Assembly: GCA_907163375.1 (NCBI GenBank)
Contig: CAJQUW010007774.1
Span: 186,001-250,000 of the forward strand
Source of the DNA: Prostheceraeus crozeri
Lineage: Eukaryota > Platyhelminthes > Polycladida > Euryleptidae
Length of the DNA stretch: 64,000 nt
Direction of reading: 5' to 3'
Shown: positions 43,843-55,251 of the stretch, piece by piece
Numbering within the stretch: position 1 is the stretch's first letter
Layout of the letters: each line of letters starts with the position of its first letter
The notes under the pieces: generated by a model
What the model was told of the DNA's origin: nothing
Databases searched by the model: none
The model's input: the letters and a program-made list of their open reading frames with translations, nothing else
Translations under genes and position numbers: made by a program

Positions 43843-44254
43843 CAAATGCCATACACTGCAGGATGCTAACCAAGAAATTCGAAGGGGTTGACGGAGGCAG
43901 CATGGCACCAGAAGACTTTCCTTTTCACTTCCACTGAGACCTAGGCATTGTGTCAATAACGGCAGTCAAATTTGTCCGATTTCTATGAACGGTGAGATTT
44001 GTACAACAAAATTTTGTGTCAACGAGATTGAAAGTATACTTTGTGCTCACAGCGATACATCAACAAGAATTTGTGAAAATGAAAGAATTAAAGAATCTTT
44101 CCATAGAGTTATCATTGGCGCACAAACATCTACAGATGCATGTAATCAATCTTTCTTTTATCTTGATAAAGTGGACAATTCTTCACGGATGGAGAAGTCT
44201 GGATAATCCCGTAAGCCAGCTATAAATGTGCTACATTCAATTACACGCTGCTGA
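43843..44254. other. No gene seen
   Basis: Two overlapping plus-strand frames near 43985-44225 are low-complexity shadows of each other without motif. Confidence 0.35.
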
Positions 44255-44257
44255 TTT

Positions 44258-44967
44258 ATAACTGGTTGAAGTCTATGGCGAAACATTTTGATTAACTGTG
44301 CATAATTTTGCTACATTATATTTGTGAATAAATTTGTTTGGAGAGAGGCTTATTATTCTATCCATAAAGCAATAGGTCAGCTGTTCGATGACAACGAACC
44401 ATACAAACTCCAACTATAAGCTCATTTTCGTTTACTGAAGCCTGTAATTTGAGGCGATGATGTGAATATGCGAATGGCCGACATTGCGATTCTACCTAAA
44501 CAGAAAGGAGTTCATGAAGTAACAAATATCTGACAGCATAGCACAGAAGGCGGAGGAAGTTTGGAGAAGTTGGAGAAGCGACGCAAAAGACAGAGTCGTA
44601 TGGCGGAGAACTGTGCACAAGGTGGTTGAAGTATGGAGCGGCTGACATTTTACTTGACTGTGTTTCCTGATATCGTTTCATATGGTGTTACCCTGATGGT
44701 TTGTGGACTGTAGCTAGTTTGTGTTTCCATGAATTTTATGATGTATATGAACTGTCTCCTTTTTATCTTGTTTGTATGAATCCCTACCTACCCCATTTAT
44801 ATGGGAGAAAGGGGCTGTTAAAATAAAAAAAATAAATAGCAAATTCCTGGCATTTCCGAGGCAAATTAAGCCAAGAATACAACTTGGCCAACCCAAGCCC
44901 CGTTTCGCAAGACCTGCCTGAACCCGAATTCGAGTCGAGTAGGGTTTGTGTGAAATTGACACATCTC
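44258..44967. repeat. Repeat R, copy 1, interrupted by a LINE tail
   Basis: From GATTTATAACTGGTTGAAG to TTGACACATC this region matches 53724-54151 at high identity over about 420 bp, except for a 298-bp interruption (44544-44841) in this copy. No ORF or inverted ends; the nature of the repeat is unknown. Confidence 0.8.
44538..44841 (+). mobile_element. 5'-truncated LINE 3' end with ATAGCA duplication
   Basis: This insert into repeat R is flanked by ATAGCA (44538-44543 and 44836-44841); the copy at 54.0 kb shows the empty site. The plus strand starts with the end of an ORF, AEEVWRSWRSDAKDRVVWRR then TVHKVVEVWSG and a stop. This resembles the extreme C-terminus of LINE polymerases of the RTE/I kind (AxDRxxWRR). 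It ends in an A-rich AAAATAAAAAAAATAA tail. Confidence 0.75.
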
Positions 44968-45692
44968 TGCACTCGGGTTAAAGAATATCCAGAAGAACTG
45001 GACTGAAAAATATAACACAAAATTTATGTTATCATAACATCCAATGAATAGGGCAAATACGAATAGAAAGACAGTTTCCTGAGTGTATTGTCTTCCAAAT
45101 CTAACAAAATTTACCCCTTTAATCCATCAAGCAGTTTTTCAATTGAACTTTAATAACCATCGCTAAATAATGCATCAATAATGTCATAAGCATGCAGGTT
45201 CTTATTGACCGTGAGTTGATCAGCTTTCACTCAACGAAAGTACAACACATATTTTCTCGACTATCTCCTGATATCTTAATTCATGTAATGATGAATTGTC
45301 AAATTTCATATATTCAACAACAAAATTTTAATTTGCAGTATAACTTCACTGAGGTCTGAGTACTTGTATACAAGCATCAAATAATTACCCCTTCACTTAA
45401 TAAGCAGGAAGACAAAAATATGATCTTGAATATCTGACCAGAGATCTTCTTGAGTATCTACGAATGAAATTTCAACATGATAGCCTCAGGTTATATGAAA
45501 ATGCAGTGAAAAAAAAATTCCATTGCAATCCCAATCATGCGTGAAAAAAGTATTAGAAACACGTACGTGTACAAATGTTTAGAAAATAGCAATTCTAGTT
45601 GCAATGTCATTCAGGTCATGATAAAAGTACAGTAAGACATAAAACAAGAGATACTCGTGCTATGGAACATCAATCGACAACAGAACAATTAC
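44968..45692. other. No gene seen
   Basis: AT-rich; nothing supported. Confidence 0.4.
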
Positions 45693-47006
45693 ATTTGGGT
45701 CATTCCACAAAAAAGGACAGATGGCCTGTGGCGAAGGTTCTCGGATTTTCTTCAAACTTCAACAGCTGATTGTTCTTGGTAGGAAACTGACAGAAATCAA
45801 ATATTTCCGTCTAACTCGTCATACTTTCCGAGCTACAGCCTTCTGAAGAAGACTATGCTCGACAAAAACAATCTTCTATCTTCAATTATTTAAAATTTCC
45901 GTACTTTTGAAGACCTGTATCTCAAAGACTAGATAAGCTATCGTCGCAATGTTTTGTATGTGTATTATGCTAGTGTAGGTTAGTATGCATATCAATTTTC
46001 AGCCCGATACCATCATTCAATCGTGAGATACAGCTTCTCAAAGTTGACTAAAATTTTAGGCCTACTTTTTATATTCAAAACTAGCCCAATTCCATGGGCA
46101 AAATTCTTCCTGAAGATGTACTCCAAACTCAATGATTTTTTCACCATGCATTATGCATAATAACTGATAGGAGCTAGTACCAATAGAAAGTTTCTACTGC
46201 AAGTCGTTGTCGAACTGGAAGTCACGAAATTTGATTTTTTTGAAAAGTAACAAAAATGGCCATTTTTGATGATCATTTCCCGTTGACTGACCACTCCGAT
46301 TTGCGTGAAAGTTTTTGTCAACCACACTATGAAGCTGATAATCAACATACTCAAAGCTGAACGTGCGCTTCGGCTTCGTTTAGGAGCTAGAGCACTTTGA
46401 ATTATCACTTATTTTTTCATATTCTACTCTTAAAAGTTTATAAGTAGTATATATTATATGTCCAAATTGGGACTATCATTTTTACCAGTCTGTACTCAGA
46501 TTCACTGCAACTTTGTTTGTTTCCAATTTTATTGCAGATAAACCATTTTGACGACATTAGAGATCGTCTACATTGTGATATCACAGAGTGGCAGGCTCTT
46601 TCGTTATCTCTCCAGTCTGTAGAAATAAATATAAATGCATTTATAAATCAATAAGCTATATTATCCACAGCTCAACACGGTCTCCATGAGCTCCATTCAC
46701 TTTCGGAGTCTTTTCGCACAGTTTTCTAGAAAACGTCGCAAGGCATCCTTGTCCGATTAATTGAATGTTTCCCTGACTTTATCCTTCGAATCATCCATTG
46801 AAGTTTTGCCTCATGAGCCCTACTTTTGGTTGCTCTCCAATGAAAAAAAAATTGAACTTCTGGACAGCCACCTCAGGGAGTTTGGTCCGTAGCCTATCCA
46901 ACTACGAGGAAATGTTTGGTCGAGGAATGATCCTGCCTCCTTGCTCCAAAGCGGAGGCGCTCAAAATTCGCTTTTGACGAAGATATGGAACAGCGAAAAC
47001 TTTTAA

Positions 47007-48936
47007 TTAATTATCACAATTGACGTTGCCTTGAAGAAGGGACCGATAACATCACCTCTCCATACTCAATCCAAAACAACGACCTTCGGACAGTGAAGAG
47101 ATAGCTCTTGCTTGATGCCATGGGGTTGACTGTCTAATCAGTAGCTACATTTGTGCTTCGTTGGTTGAATCAAGTTGAACAGATCAGGAACGCTTCCCAA
47201 ATGTTTTACACACAGCAAACACTAGTCGAGCCATGTCCTCTTCACTCAAATCTTGAACGAACGGATTGTGGTCACATGCTCTAGGCATGCTAACTCTGAG
47301 AAGAGAATTTTGACTAGCACCAAATTCAGTCGACGTAGACAATGCATGTAGACAATTATTAAAAAAACCTCACAGTCACAGTGTTTTCATAACCTGCTGC
47401 TGTTATTTGTGGGCTATGTCTTGGAAGAAAGATGTTGTCCCTAGAACAGAGCTTCTTGACGCATTTTACCGTTTTTTTCGGATTGTGGTTTTTAGTTCTT
47501 CCCGAATGGGTGAGATTTTCTGACTGCTGTCGTATAATAATAATAATTGTACATTCGTATATCATACGGCGATCATAGCTTTTCGTTCTGTGTCAAATGT
47601 CATGTTGTCTCAGTAATGACGCAAATTGCATGCAATGACTTAACAATTTCCAACAATTCGAAATTTCAAATGTAATATCAATGTCATTACTTGCTGAACA
47701 TGTGGACATCTACATACATTCAAAAGATCTAGAAAAGTAATAAAATTCAAAGCGTAATGTAAAAGGCAAGGGCTAGATATCACGTCAATAAGGAAGCGCG
47801 GCAAGAACATTCCTTAGAGGTGAAGTTCGGTCAAATATTCAACCTTGTCTCAATGGCTACTTCATTGTATGCCTAGTCAATCTTGCTAACTTAGACGAGC
47901 ATCTGATGTCTCACTTGACCGCAATCATTAACTTAAGGAGACGTTATGACGTCATATCTCCCAATGATCTGATACGCTACTGATAGCATGTTTCGTGACG
48001 ACTGAGCTATGCATAGGACGATCAATTCACGGGAAAGAAAGAAAAGGAAGTCACTTGTTTATGTTCTCTGAACATGTACAAAATCGCCAAAATTGAACAA
48101 TTTTGCGAATAGCCTACAAGTGTAATAACAAAACGGGCGATCCCAAAGAGCTTGCCTTCTGCACCTTTCAGAAAGACTGCAAAAATGCCGTGTAATAGAA
48201 TTGGACGAGCTCATTTTAAACTGACGAGTCACAGTGTTGTATGAAAATTTTAAAGGAATAGATAAAGTAGATAATCTAAGATACACCATGTTGAAGGAAC
48301 AGTTCAAAATCAGACAGCCTTTATTATTTGATTGTTGCCATGTGATGCATGACTAGAAAGTGAAGAGAGCTAAATCAGCTACGTCAGCTGCTCTAGATAG
48401 TCTATTCCATTTCAGCAACGGCATCTCTCGTGTAGTTATCGCATGCTTCTGATGCTTGTAGTAACTGAACATTGTAGAATCGGACAGCTAATAAACAGCG
48501 AACTCAGTCTCATAGTGCAATCTGTTGTCGCTTTTTGCCTTCCGTAGGAGTGAATGTGTTGCATCTTGACCACAAATATTTCATTTTATGACCATTCGAT
48601 GTGTTCTCTTCAAGAATAGTCTAATAGCTTTTGTTTGTACCTTTGGTCCATTTAGAGATTCACAGAGATTTGTCAGCTTGCATGCTGCAGGTTCATCATA
48701 TCAGTCAACCACAACGAACCTCCTGTCTCGTGAGCGCCGTTCTGTCTCTCAGATACACAGAAAGCGTGAATTGGCAGCTATGTCGTCTTTGACATGAATT
48801 TACTGGAAAACTAGCGAGTAGATAAGTGGGAAGTGTCAGGAAATCATCGTAGTGATTGAACAGTTTAATTTTCAGAGATAAAATTCGTTTCTGAAATTGA
48901 CCGAACTACACATTTGAAAGTTTGTTAAGCGGCATG
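47007..48936. other. Central spacer of the foldback element
   Basis: 1.93 kb between the inverted arms. The minus strand has stop-free pieces, for example SENLTHSGRTKNHNPKKTVK near 47.45 kb and DHNPFVQDLSEEDMARLVFA near 47.25 kb, that look like decayed coding sequence but match no family I recognise. The plus-strand frame at 48588-48797 is likewise unassigned. If the element ever had a transposase, this is where its remains would be. Confidence 0.5.
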
Positions 48937-49228
48937 TTAAAAGTTTTCGCTGCTCCACACCTTCGATAAAAGCAAATTTTGAGCGCCTCCGCTTTGGAGC
49001 AAGGAGGCAGGATCATTCCTCGACCAAACATTTCCTCGTAGTTGGATAGGCTACGGACCAAACTCCCTGAGGTGGCTGTCCACAAGTTCAATCGTAAGTC
49101 CACGTGATTTTTTTTCATTCGAGAGCAACCAAAAGTAGGGCTTATGAGGCAAAACTTCAATGGATGATTCGAAGGATAAAATCAGGGAAACATTCAATTA
49201 ATCGGACAAGGATGCCTTGCGACTTTTT

Positions 49229-49441
49229 CTAGAAAACTGTGCGAAAAGACTCCGAAAGTGAATGGAGCTCATGGAGACCGTGTTGAGCTGTGGATAATAT
49301 AGCTTGTTGATTCATAAATGCATTTATATATATTTCTACAGACTGGAGAGATAACGAAAGAGCCTGCCACTCTGTGATATCACAATGTAGACGATCTCTA
49401 ATGTCGTCAAAATGGTTTATCTGCAATAAAATTGGAAACAA
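49229..49441 (-). pseudogene. Unrecognised open frame in the right arm of the foldback element
   Basis: Seventy codons, MFPILLQINHFDDIRDRLHC and on to HELHSLSESFRTVF. The left arm carries the same frame with an internal stop (near 46653). A polypyrimidine-AG just before QINHFDD suggests the frame begins as an exon. It is Leu/Ser/His-rich and probably helical. A second frame (48906-49160, minus) lies downstream in the same arm. I cannot assign a function. Confidence 0.4.
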
Positions 49442-50271
49442 ACAAAGTTGCAGTGAATCTGAGTACAGACTGGTAAAAATGATAGTCCCAATTTGGACAT
49501 ATAATATATACTACTCATAAACTTTTAAGAGTAGAATATGAAAAAATAAGTGATAATTCAAAGTGCTCTAGCTCCTAAACGAAGCCGAAGCGCACGTTCA
49601 GCTTTGAGTATGTTGATTATCAGCTTCATAGTGTGGTTGACAAAAACTTTCACGTAAATCGGAGTGGTCAGTCAACGGGAAATGATCATCAAAAATGGCC
49701 ATTTTTGTTACTTTTCAAAAAAATCAAATTTCGTGACTTCCAGTTCGACAACGACTTGCAGTAGAAACTTTCTATTGGTACTAGCTCTTATCAGTTATTA
49801 TGCATAATGCATGGTGAAAAAATCATTGAGTTTGGAGTACATCTTCAGGAAGAATTTTGCCCATGGAATTGGGCTAGTTTTGAATATAAAAAAGACAATA
49901 TAAAATACAACTTTGAGAAGCTGTATCTCACGATTGAATGATGGTATCGGGCTGAAAATTGATATGCATACTAACCTACACTAGTATAATACACATACAA
50001 AACATTGCGACGATAGCTTACTTAGTCTTTGAGTTGCAGGTCTTCAAAAGTACGGAAATTTTAAATAATTGAAGATAGAAGATTGTTTTTGTTGAGCATA
50101 GTCTTCTTCAGAAGGCTGTAGCCCGGAAAGTATGACGAGTTAGACGGAAATATTTGATTTCTGTCAGTTTCCTACCAAGAACAATCAGCTGTTGAAGTTT
50201 GAAGAAAATTCGAGAACCTTCGTCACACACTTTTCCCGAAATCTGTCGTTTTTTTGTGGAATGACCCATTT

Positions 50272-50798
50272 CTTGAATTCCTTCAACGGATGACTGATTT
50301 CTTCTATACGCCGCATCTAAACTATTTCGTGTAATGTAATCTCTCTATCTTTTATTCCTTTTATACAAAACGCACTCACGGCTCATTAACTGCCTTCTGA
50401 TCAGCAGCATTTTAATAACATGACGGAAAACCATCGTCTCATTATCTTTTGCTGCATTGTGCTCTTAAGTTGTCAATTGAATGGCTTGACATAGTACATC
50501 AACTGAAGAAAAAAGTGTATCAAATAATCAAATACTTTTGTTTGTCAGTCGGGTATTCATAATCCATAAAAGCATTGATTTTCATGATAAGATGGTGCAT
50601 GACCGCTTAGGACATCGGCGCAAGAAGCTGATCTATCACGGTCGATGGATGGAGTGCATGTACATCGAAAAAAGTATCTTTTCAATGCGATGAATTGCTT
50701 TGCCTCACCGCAACCCCACAGCCATGTCAGTGCATAAGATTCGATGCTTAATCTGATCATTATCATAGTCGAAACCAGCGTGAATAATGACCTCATGC
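50272..50798. other. No gene seen
   Basis: AT-rich spacer; the minus-strand frame at 50557-50796 has no motif. Confidence 0.4.
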
Positions 50799-51578
50799 CT
50801 GTAGATCAGGGATGCGGAGTCCTATCATTTTGATAGGACTCCGACTCCGTCTCCGGGGGGTGATAGGACTCCGACTCCGGGTGGTCAATATATAAAGCCT
50901 AGTTTTTTTTGAAAAATTAACAGGTAGCCTACATCATACATCATTATAGGCTTACCTGAACCTATTTTTTAGAGATCATTGCTGCATCAATTGTCAATCA
51001 TTTTCGATGAAAGTTTATCAAATGTTGCTTTAAGTTGGATGCATGCGACTCGGCTACTCCCATCTTACTAATGAGTGCTTCACACGGTTTTTCTCCTGTC
51101 TCTACCAGGCAGGAAAATCTCCCATCCTTCTTCAAAAAATTTGAGTACACTTTCAATTTTAATAAGCGCTTCAGAGGACCCATCGCAAACGATTAACGTA
51201 AGAGGTAATGTTCTCAAACAAACTAGTATTTCATTTTTGTCTCTGATGTGACCTTTGGTGCGTATGTGTGATCGAGGCTAGGAAGGCTTGTCCTCTCTAC
51301 TGAATCACCGAGAGAAAAGACAATCCCTTTTTCACTATCACGGTTCATTCCCTCAACTATTACAAGCTTTGCATGCACTACTGTCTCTGTACTTTTGTTT
51401 GACGGAGAAAATTGACATCAAGACAGTGACAACTATGCACGAGAATAAATAATTTTTTTGTATTATATTTCGGGTCTAGTTATAGGCCGGAGTTCGGAGT
51501 CCTATCATCTGATAGGACTCCGACTCCAGCAAAAATGATAGGAATCCGGGACTCCGAATCCGAATCCCTGCTGTAGAT
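50799..51578 (-). mobile_element. Small hAT element with BED-finger exon, 8-bp target duplication
   Basis: The 764-bp element (50807-51570) starts CAGGGATGCGGAGTCC and ends, in inverse, CAGGGATTCGGATTCGG. It is flanked by a perfect CTGTAGAT (50799-50806 and 51571-51578). The subterminal regions repeat ATAGGACTCCGACTCC several times in both orientations. Both the CAGGG terminus and 8-bp duplication are diagnostic of hAT. It retains only an N-terminal DNA-binding exon on the minus strand. Confidence 0.92.
51003..51183 (-). pseudogene. BED zinc-finger remnant of the hAT transposase
   Basis: The minus strand encodes MGPLKRLLKLKVYSNFLKKD, GRFSCLVETGEKPCEALISK and ASNLKQHLINFHRK. FSC...C followed by ASNLKQHL-x-x-FH is the BED-finger pattern of hAT transposases and ZBED proteins; the finger binds the transposon's subterminal repeats. 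Nothing of the catalytic core follows within the element. Confidence 0.8.
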
Positions 51579-52036
51579 CCTTGAATTCACGGGACTTAAA
51601 TGAAAATTCAGACAAGCTTACGTAAAAGGATCTTCATTTCTACGAATAACAAGTTGCAGTGACTAATGAAAAGATAATAACGATTTTCATTCATGTTTGA
51701 AATTGGGTAGAGTTAGAAACAGTCAATAAAAATAAGAACTACCTTTCTACAAAAACAAAGAAGACAGAGAGATATCAAATTTCCATTTATTTCAAATTCT
51801 TGATTCGTTACATGATTTACTTTCTTTAACTAAATTGTTCATTTTCATTGTACGTAGTGCAAAATATTTGCACTCTTTCCACTGTCGCTTTGAGTCAGGA
51901 TGTCCTTTCATCCCACTTTTATTGAAAATTAACATGTTGAGCACTCTCCACATGCCTCGATATCATCTCAATATCAAAACTGAAGTATTTCAGCGATAAC
52001 GGCAAATTGCATTTTAAGAAGTGGCAGACGATTCGC
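51579..52036. other. No gene seen
   Basis: AT-rich spacer between two hAT-type elements; nothing supported. Confidence 0.4.
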
Positions 52037-52305
52037 CTGTAGGCCAGTGGCCGATGCGATTCGATTTTCGCGCGATTCTGAATCGTGCAACTCAGCGCCC
52101 GATTAATCGAAAATCGCGCGATTCTGAATATTTTGAGATTTAGTTCACAATTAGTCCAGCTTGCATTATTTTTAATTTTCAGGCCATTTTTCTTTAAAAA
52201 GAGTGATGATTTCCATCAAAATTGAGAGTATGAGACACAACAGTTTATCACGACTAAATTATAACTGCCCTATTAATTTATGTGATGCTCTATTTGTAAA
52301 ATTGA

Positions 52306-53079
52306 TGTACAACCATAGTTGGGCAAAATCCGTTAACTTCCGTTATTTTAACTTTTTAACTTTCTAAAAACAGTTAGCCATTAGTTTAACTTCCGTTACC
52401 TCATGGAAGTCAATTAATCCGCTAACTTTTTTTAACAAATATGCGGCTGAGAGCTGAGCTCATGATGTCACGTCAACTATACATACAACATATAACAGAT
52501 TTTTGAATGCTGAGTTAACGTACTTCACCTTCGTTCATCGTGCACTCTGACAACAACGCGCGGCGTCATACAGAATTCGTATCGGTATATGCGTGAAGCT
52601 ATTCTCTTCACACAATGAGATATTTACCAATTAACAATTTCTTTACCAAACTCGCAAGTCGCGTGTAGCTATCCTCCTACGTTATTCATTCTGTATAACT
52701 ACAGTTCCTTTGTTTTCCACAGATTTTACAGATTTTTAATACAGATGTATACAAGTGATTTAAGTCTTTTTTCGAGAAAAGCTGCATGGATAGCAAAGAT
52801 GTAGGCTTATAAGTTTTCACAAGAGGTGTATGGGTCCCTAGCCGAAGAAAACGAAAGAAACTAAGAAGAGCAGGAAATTTATTTGTGAAGACACAATGTT
52901 AACTAAAATACGATTTTAAAGATAACATAAAATTTAGCGAATTAACGGTTTAACTTTAACTTCCGTTACTTTACTCCCAAATTAACGAATTATTGTTAAC
53001 GGAACTACATTTGTTAATTAACGGAACAAAGTTAACGGAACTAACTTTGTTTTCAACGATGCCCAACACTGTGTTAAAC
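52306..53079. mobile_element. Nested hAT-type element with GTTAACGGAA arrays
   Basis: The element (52314-53071) starts CATAGTTGGGCA and, inverse from the right, CAGTGTTGGGCA. GTTAACTTCCGTTA/GTTAACGGAAC motifs are repeated just inside both ends in opposite orientation. Flanks TGTACAAC and TGTTAAAC agree at six of eight bases, fitting an old 8-bp duplication. No ORF is recognised. Confidence 0.75.
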
Positions 53080-53244
53080 ATATCATATATTCTTTCTTCG
53101 ACGTGCAGGAAAAACTATGATATTTCAAGTCTTGTCCTTGCACTAACAACATAATTAAATTCCACACAGCACACTGTGACATGTTCCTAAAACTACACTG
53201 TATTTGATAAATGTCAAAAAGAATGTCATCCTCTATTTTCGAAG

Positions 53245-53732
53245 GTTTCACAATGAAATAGTTGTCGTGTATCAGCACCACTCTGCAAGGCAAGCCGTCG
53301 ACAAATTTGTTTTGCTGTTATGTCAACTCCTGCATATAATTGTCTCCCAGACATGTAATACAGCCTGATTTTTAGTCAGTTTACTTAATTTATGTATTTC
53401 TGAATTTCATTTTTTACATATACAAACTTGTTCTCTTCTTTAAATTTCTGGGAGGGCATCATAATGAATCAAAATACGTGTATATAAATAAGTCACAGGC
53501 GAGGCATGAAAAGTCTTGATAATCTGTTTTCTTGCAATCATAGAAGTACTGCAAAGTACGCTAAATTCACCTACAATGATTATTATTAATATTTTCATTT
53601 CCCAGTTTTACCTTTTCTGGTCTTTATCAATCACATTTTATCGAATATGCTTGTAGGTATTTGCCGTTTCTTCTATCAATCCTTTGAAATATGGATAATG
53701 ATGCGTCAATTAAATCAAGCCATTAGATTTAT
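53245..53732. repeat. Direct repeat D, copy 1
   Basis: About 490 bp sharing long blocks with 54152-54488: GCAAGGCAAGCCGTCGACAA, TTTTTAGTCAGTTTACTTAA and GTAGGTATTTGCCGTTTCTT, in that order. It ends GATTTATAAC where repeat R begins. It overlaps a minus-strand open frame of unknown nature. Confidence 0.8.
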
Positions 53733-54151
53733 AACTGGTTGAAGCCTATAACGAAACATTGTGCTTAACTGTGCATAATTTTGCTACATAATATTTGTGA
53801 ATAAGTTTGGTTGGAGAGAGGCTTATTATTCTATCCTTAAAGCAATAGGTCAACTGTTCGATGACAGCGAATCATACAAACTCCAACTATAAGCTCATTT
53901 TCGTTTACTGAAGCCTGTAATGTGAGGCGATGATGTGAGTATGTGAATGGCCGACATTGCGATTCTACCTGAACAGAAAGGAGTTCATGAAGTAACAAAT
54001 ATCTGACAGTACAGCAAATTTCTGGCATTTCTGAGGCAAATTTAGCCAAGAATACAACTTGAATTTTCTAAGCCATCCCAAGCCCCGTTTCGTAAGACCT
54101 GTCTGAACCCAAATTCGAGTCGAGTAGGGTTTGTGTCAAATTGACACATCG
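53724..54151. repeat. Repeat R, copy 2
   Basis: Matches 44258-44967 from GATTTATAACTGGTTGAAG to TTGACACATC and lacks the LINE insertion of that copy. It is sandwiched between the two copies of repeat D. Confidence 0.8.
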
Positions 54152-54488
54152 AGGTTTTACACCGAAATAATTGTCAGCTGCAAGGCAAGCCGTCGACAAA
54201 ATTGTTTTACTGTTATGTCAACTACTGACATGTAATTGTCTCCCAGACCATGTAAAACAGCCCGATTTTTAGTCAGTTTACTTAATTTAAGTATTTCTGA
54301 ATTTCATTATTTTAATGTTTTTCTGCACCTACAATGATTATTATTAATATTCGCATTCTCAGTTTTACCTTTTCTGGTCTTTATCAATCACATTTTATCG
54401 AATATTCTTGTAGGTATTTGCCGTTTCTTCTATCAATCCTTTGAAATATGGATAATGATGCGTCAATAAAATCAAGCCATTAGATTTA
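54152..54488. repeat. Direct repeat D, copy 2 (shorter)
   Basis: Same blocks as 53245-53732 but lacking about 140 bp in the middle; ends at the same GATTTATAAC. The order D-R-D with a shared 10-bp junction suggests a tandem D+R unit of about 900 bp, of which about one and a half copies remain here. Confidence 0.75.
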
Positions 54489-55021
54489 TAACGTTCGCAA
54501 AACATCCGCAAATTTAATAGAAAAATGTCTTCAGACGTCAACAGTTTAAGCACAAAAAGTCCTTGGTAGCTGTAGACGCTCCGTATCACCCTAAAAGGGC
54601 TCGTCATTACAGCTAGGAATGGTCCGAAATAACTTAGAATATCTAGAACTGGCACTCTTTCATCTTCATGATTATGAGCCGCCTGCAAAGCCAGGATAAA
54701 AAAATACAGAACAGCCCGTTGAGCAGTCCTTCAGTTTTTTCAGCCATTCCAGATATTTTAGGTTAGCTCGAGCCACTCCAAGCCGTGCTGACGAGCCCAT
54801 GTGTCCATCTACTGCTGACATCTATCTACATGTATTCTATGCCAGCAGGCGAGCCGGCAATCTACTGTTTTTAAGATTAACAAATCTGCATTACATGCAT
54901 GCATAGCCTAGATGAGAGTGCAATTGCTACCGGGCATGCTCATAGTGTTAAACGGAAATCAGACATAAATGCGTATTGTTATCAAATTCTTTAATATGAT
55001 TTCAGTACAGAGATATAATAT
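54489..55021. other. Unassigned sequence inside the composite hAT
   Basis: The minus strand has a 97-codon frame (54395-54688, VLDILSYFGPFLAVMTSPFR and on) that starts outside repeat D and ends within it. I cannot assign it to a family. Confidence 0.35.
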
Positions 55022-55251
55022 GATAGGGATCTAATGAAGCTTTTTTACGTCACAACTCCCCATACTTGGGACTTGGACGGTGCTGACATAGTCAGACGTA
55101 TGGAGCGTTGCAGTACTTTCAGTCTGGATGCCCTTCCTGTCGACTTCCAATGACACCTTCGGGGCTCGACCTCTGGACCAAGAGATCGCTAGGCCAAGCA
55201 CTTAACCACTCTGCCACGGAGACCACTAACTAACGGAGATAGGGATCTAAT
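55022..55251 (-). repeat. tRNA-derived SINE with 14-bp target duplication
   Basis: The minus strand reads GTGGTCTCCGTGGCAGAGTG, GGTCCAGAGGTCGAGCCCCG, GTCTGACTATGTCAGCACCG and ends near AAAAAGCTTCAT. GATAGGGATCTAAT is repeated at 55022-55035 and 55238-55251. Only a few differences from the copy at 5.4 kb were noticed, so this is a fairly recent insertion inside the composite hAT element. Confidence 0.9.

Larger units (their letters stand above)
45693..50271. mobile_element. 4.57-kb foldback transposon with about 1.3-kb inverted arms
   Basis: The left arm (45697-47006) recurs inverted as the right arm (48937-50267). Both outer ends read GGGTCATTCCACAAAAAA, and ATTT flanks both sides (45693-45696 and 50268-50271), suggesting a 4-bp target duplication. 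Compared by eye over about 500 bp, the arms differ at only three or so positions; the outermost 60 bp differ more. No classical transposase is recognised. The right arm retains, on the minus strand, an open frame (QINHFDDIRDRLHCDITEWQ onward, 49229-49441) preceded by a CAATTTTATTGCAG acceptor-like site. The superfamily is undetermined. Confidence 0.88.

Noticed and set aside
45697-50267. Polinton-type element, suggested by long inverted ends
   Set aside because: Far too short, 4-bp rather than 6-bp flanks, and no polymerase, integrase or capsid-like sequence recognised.
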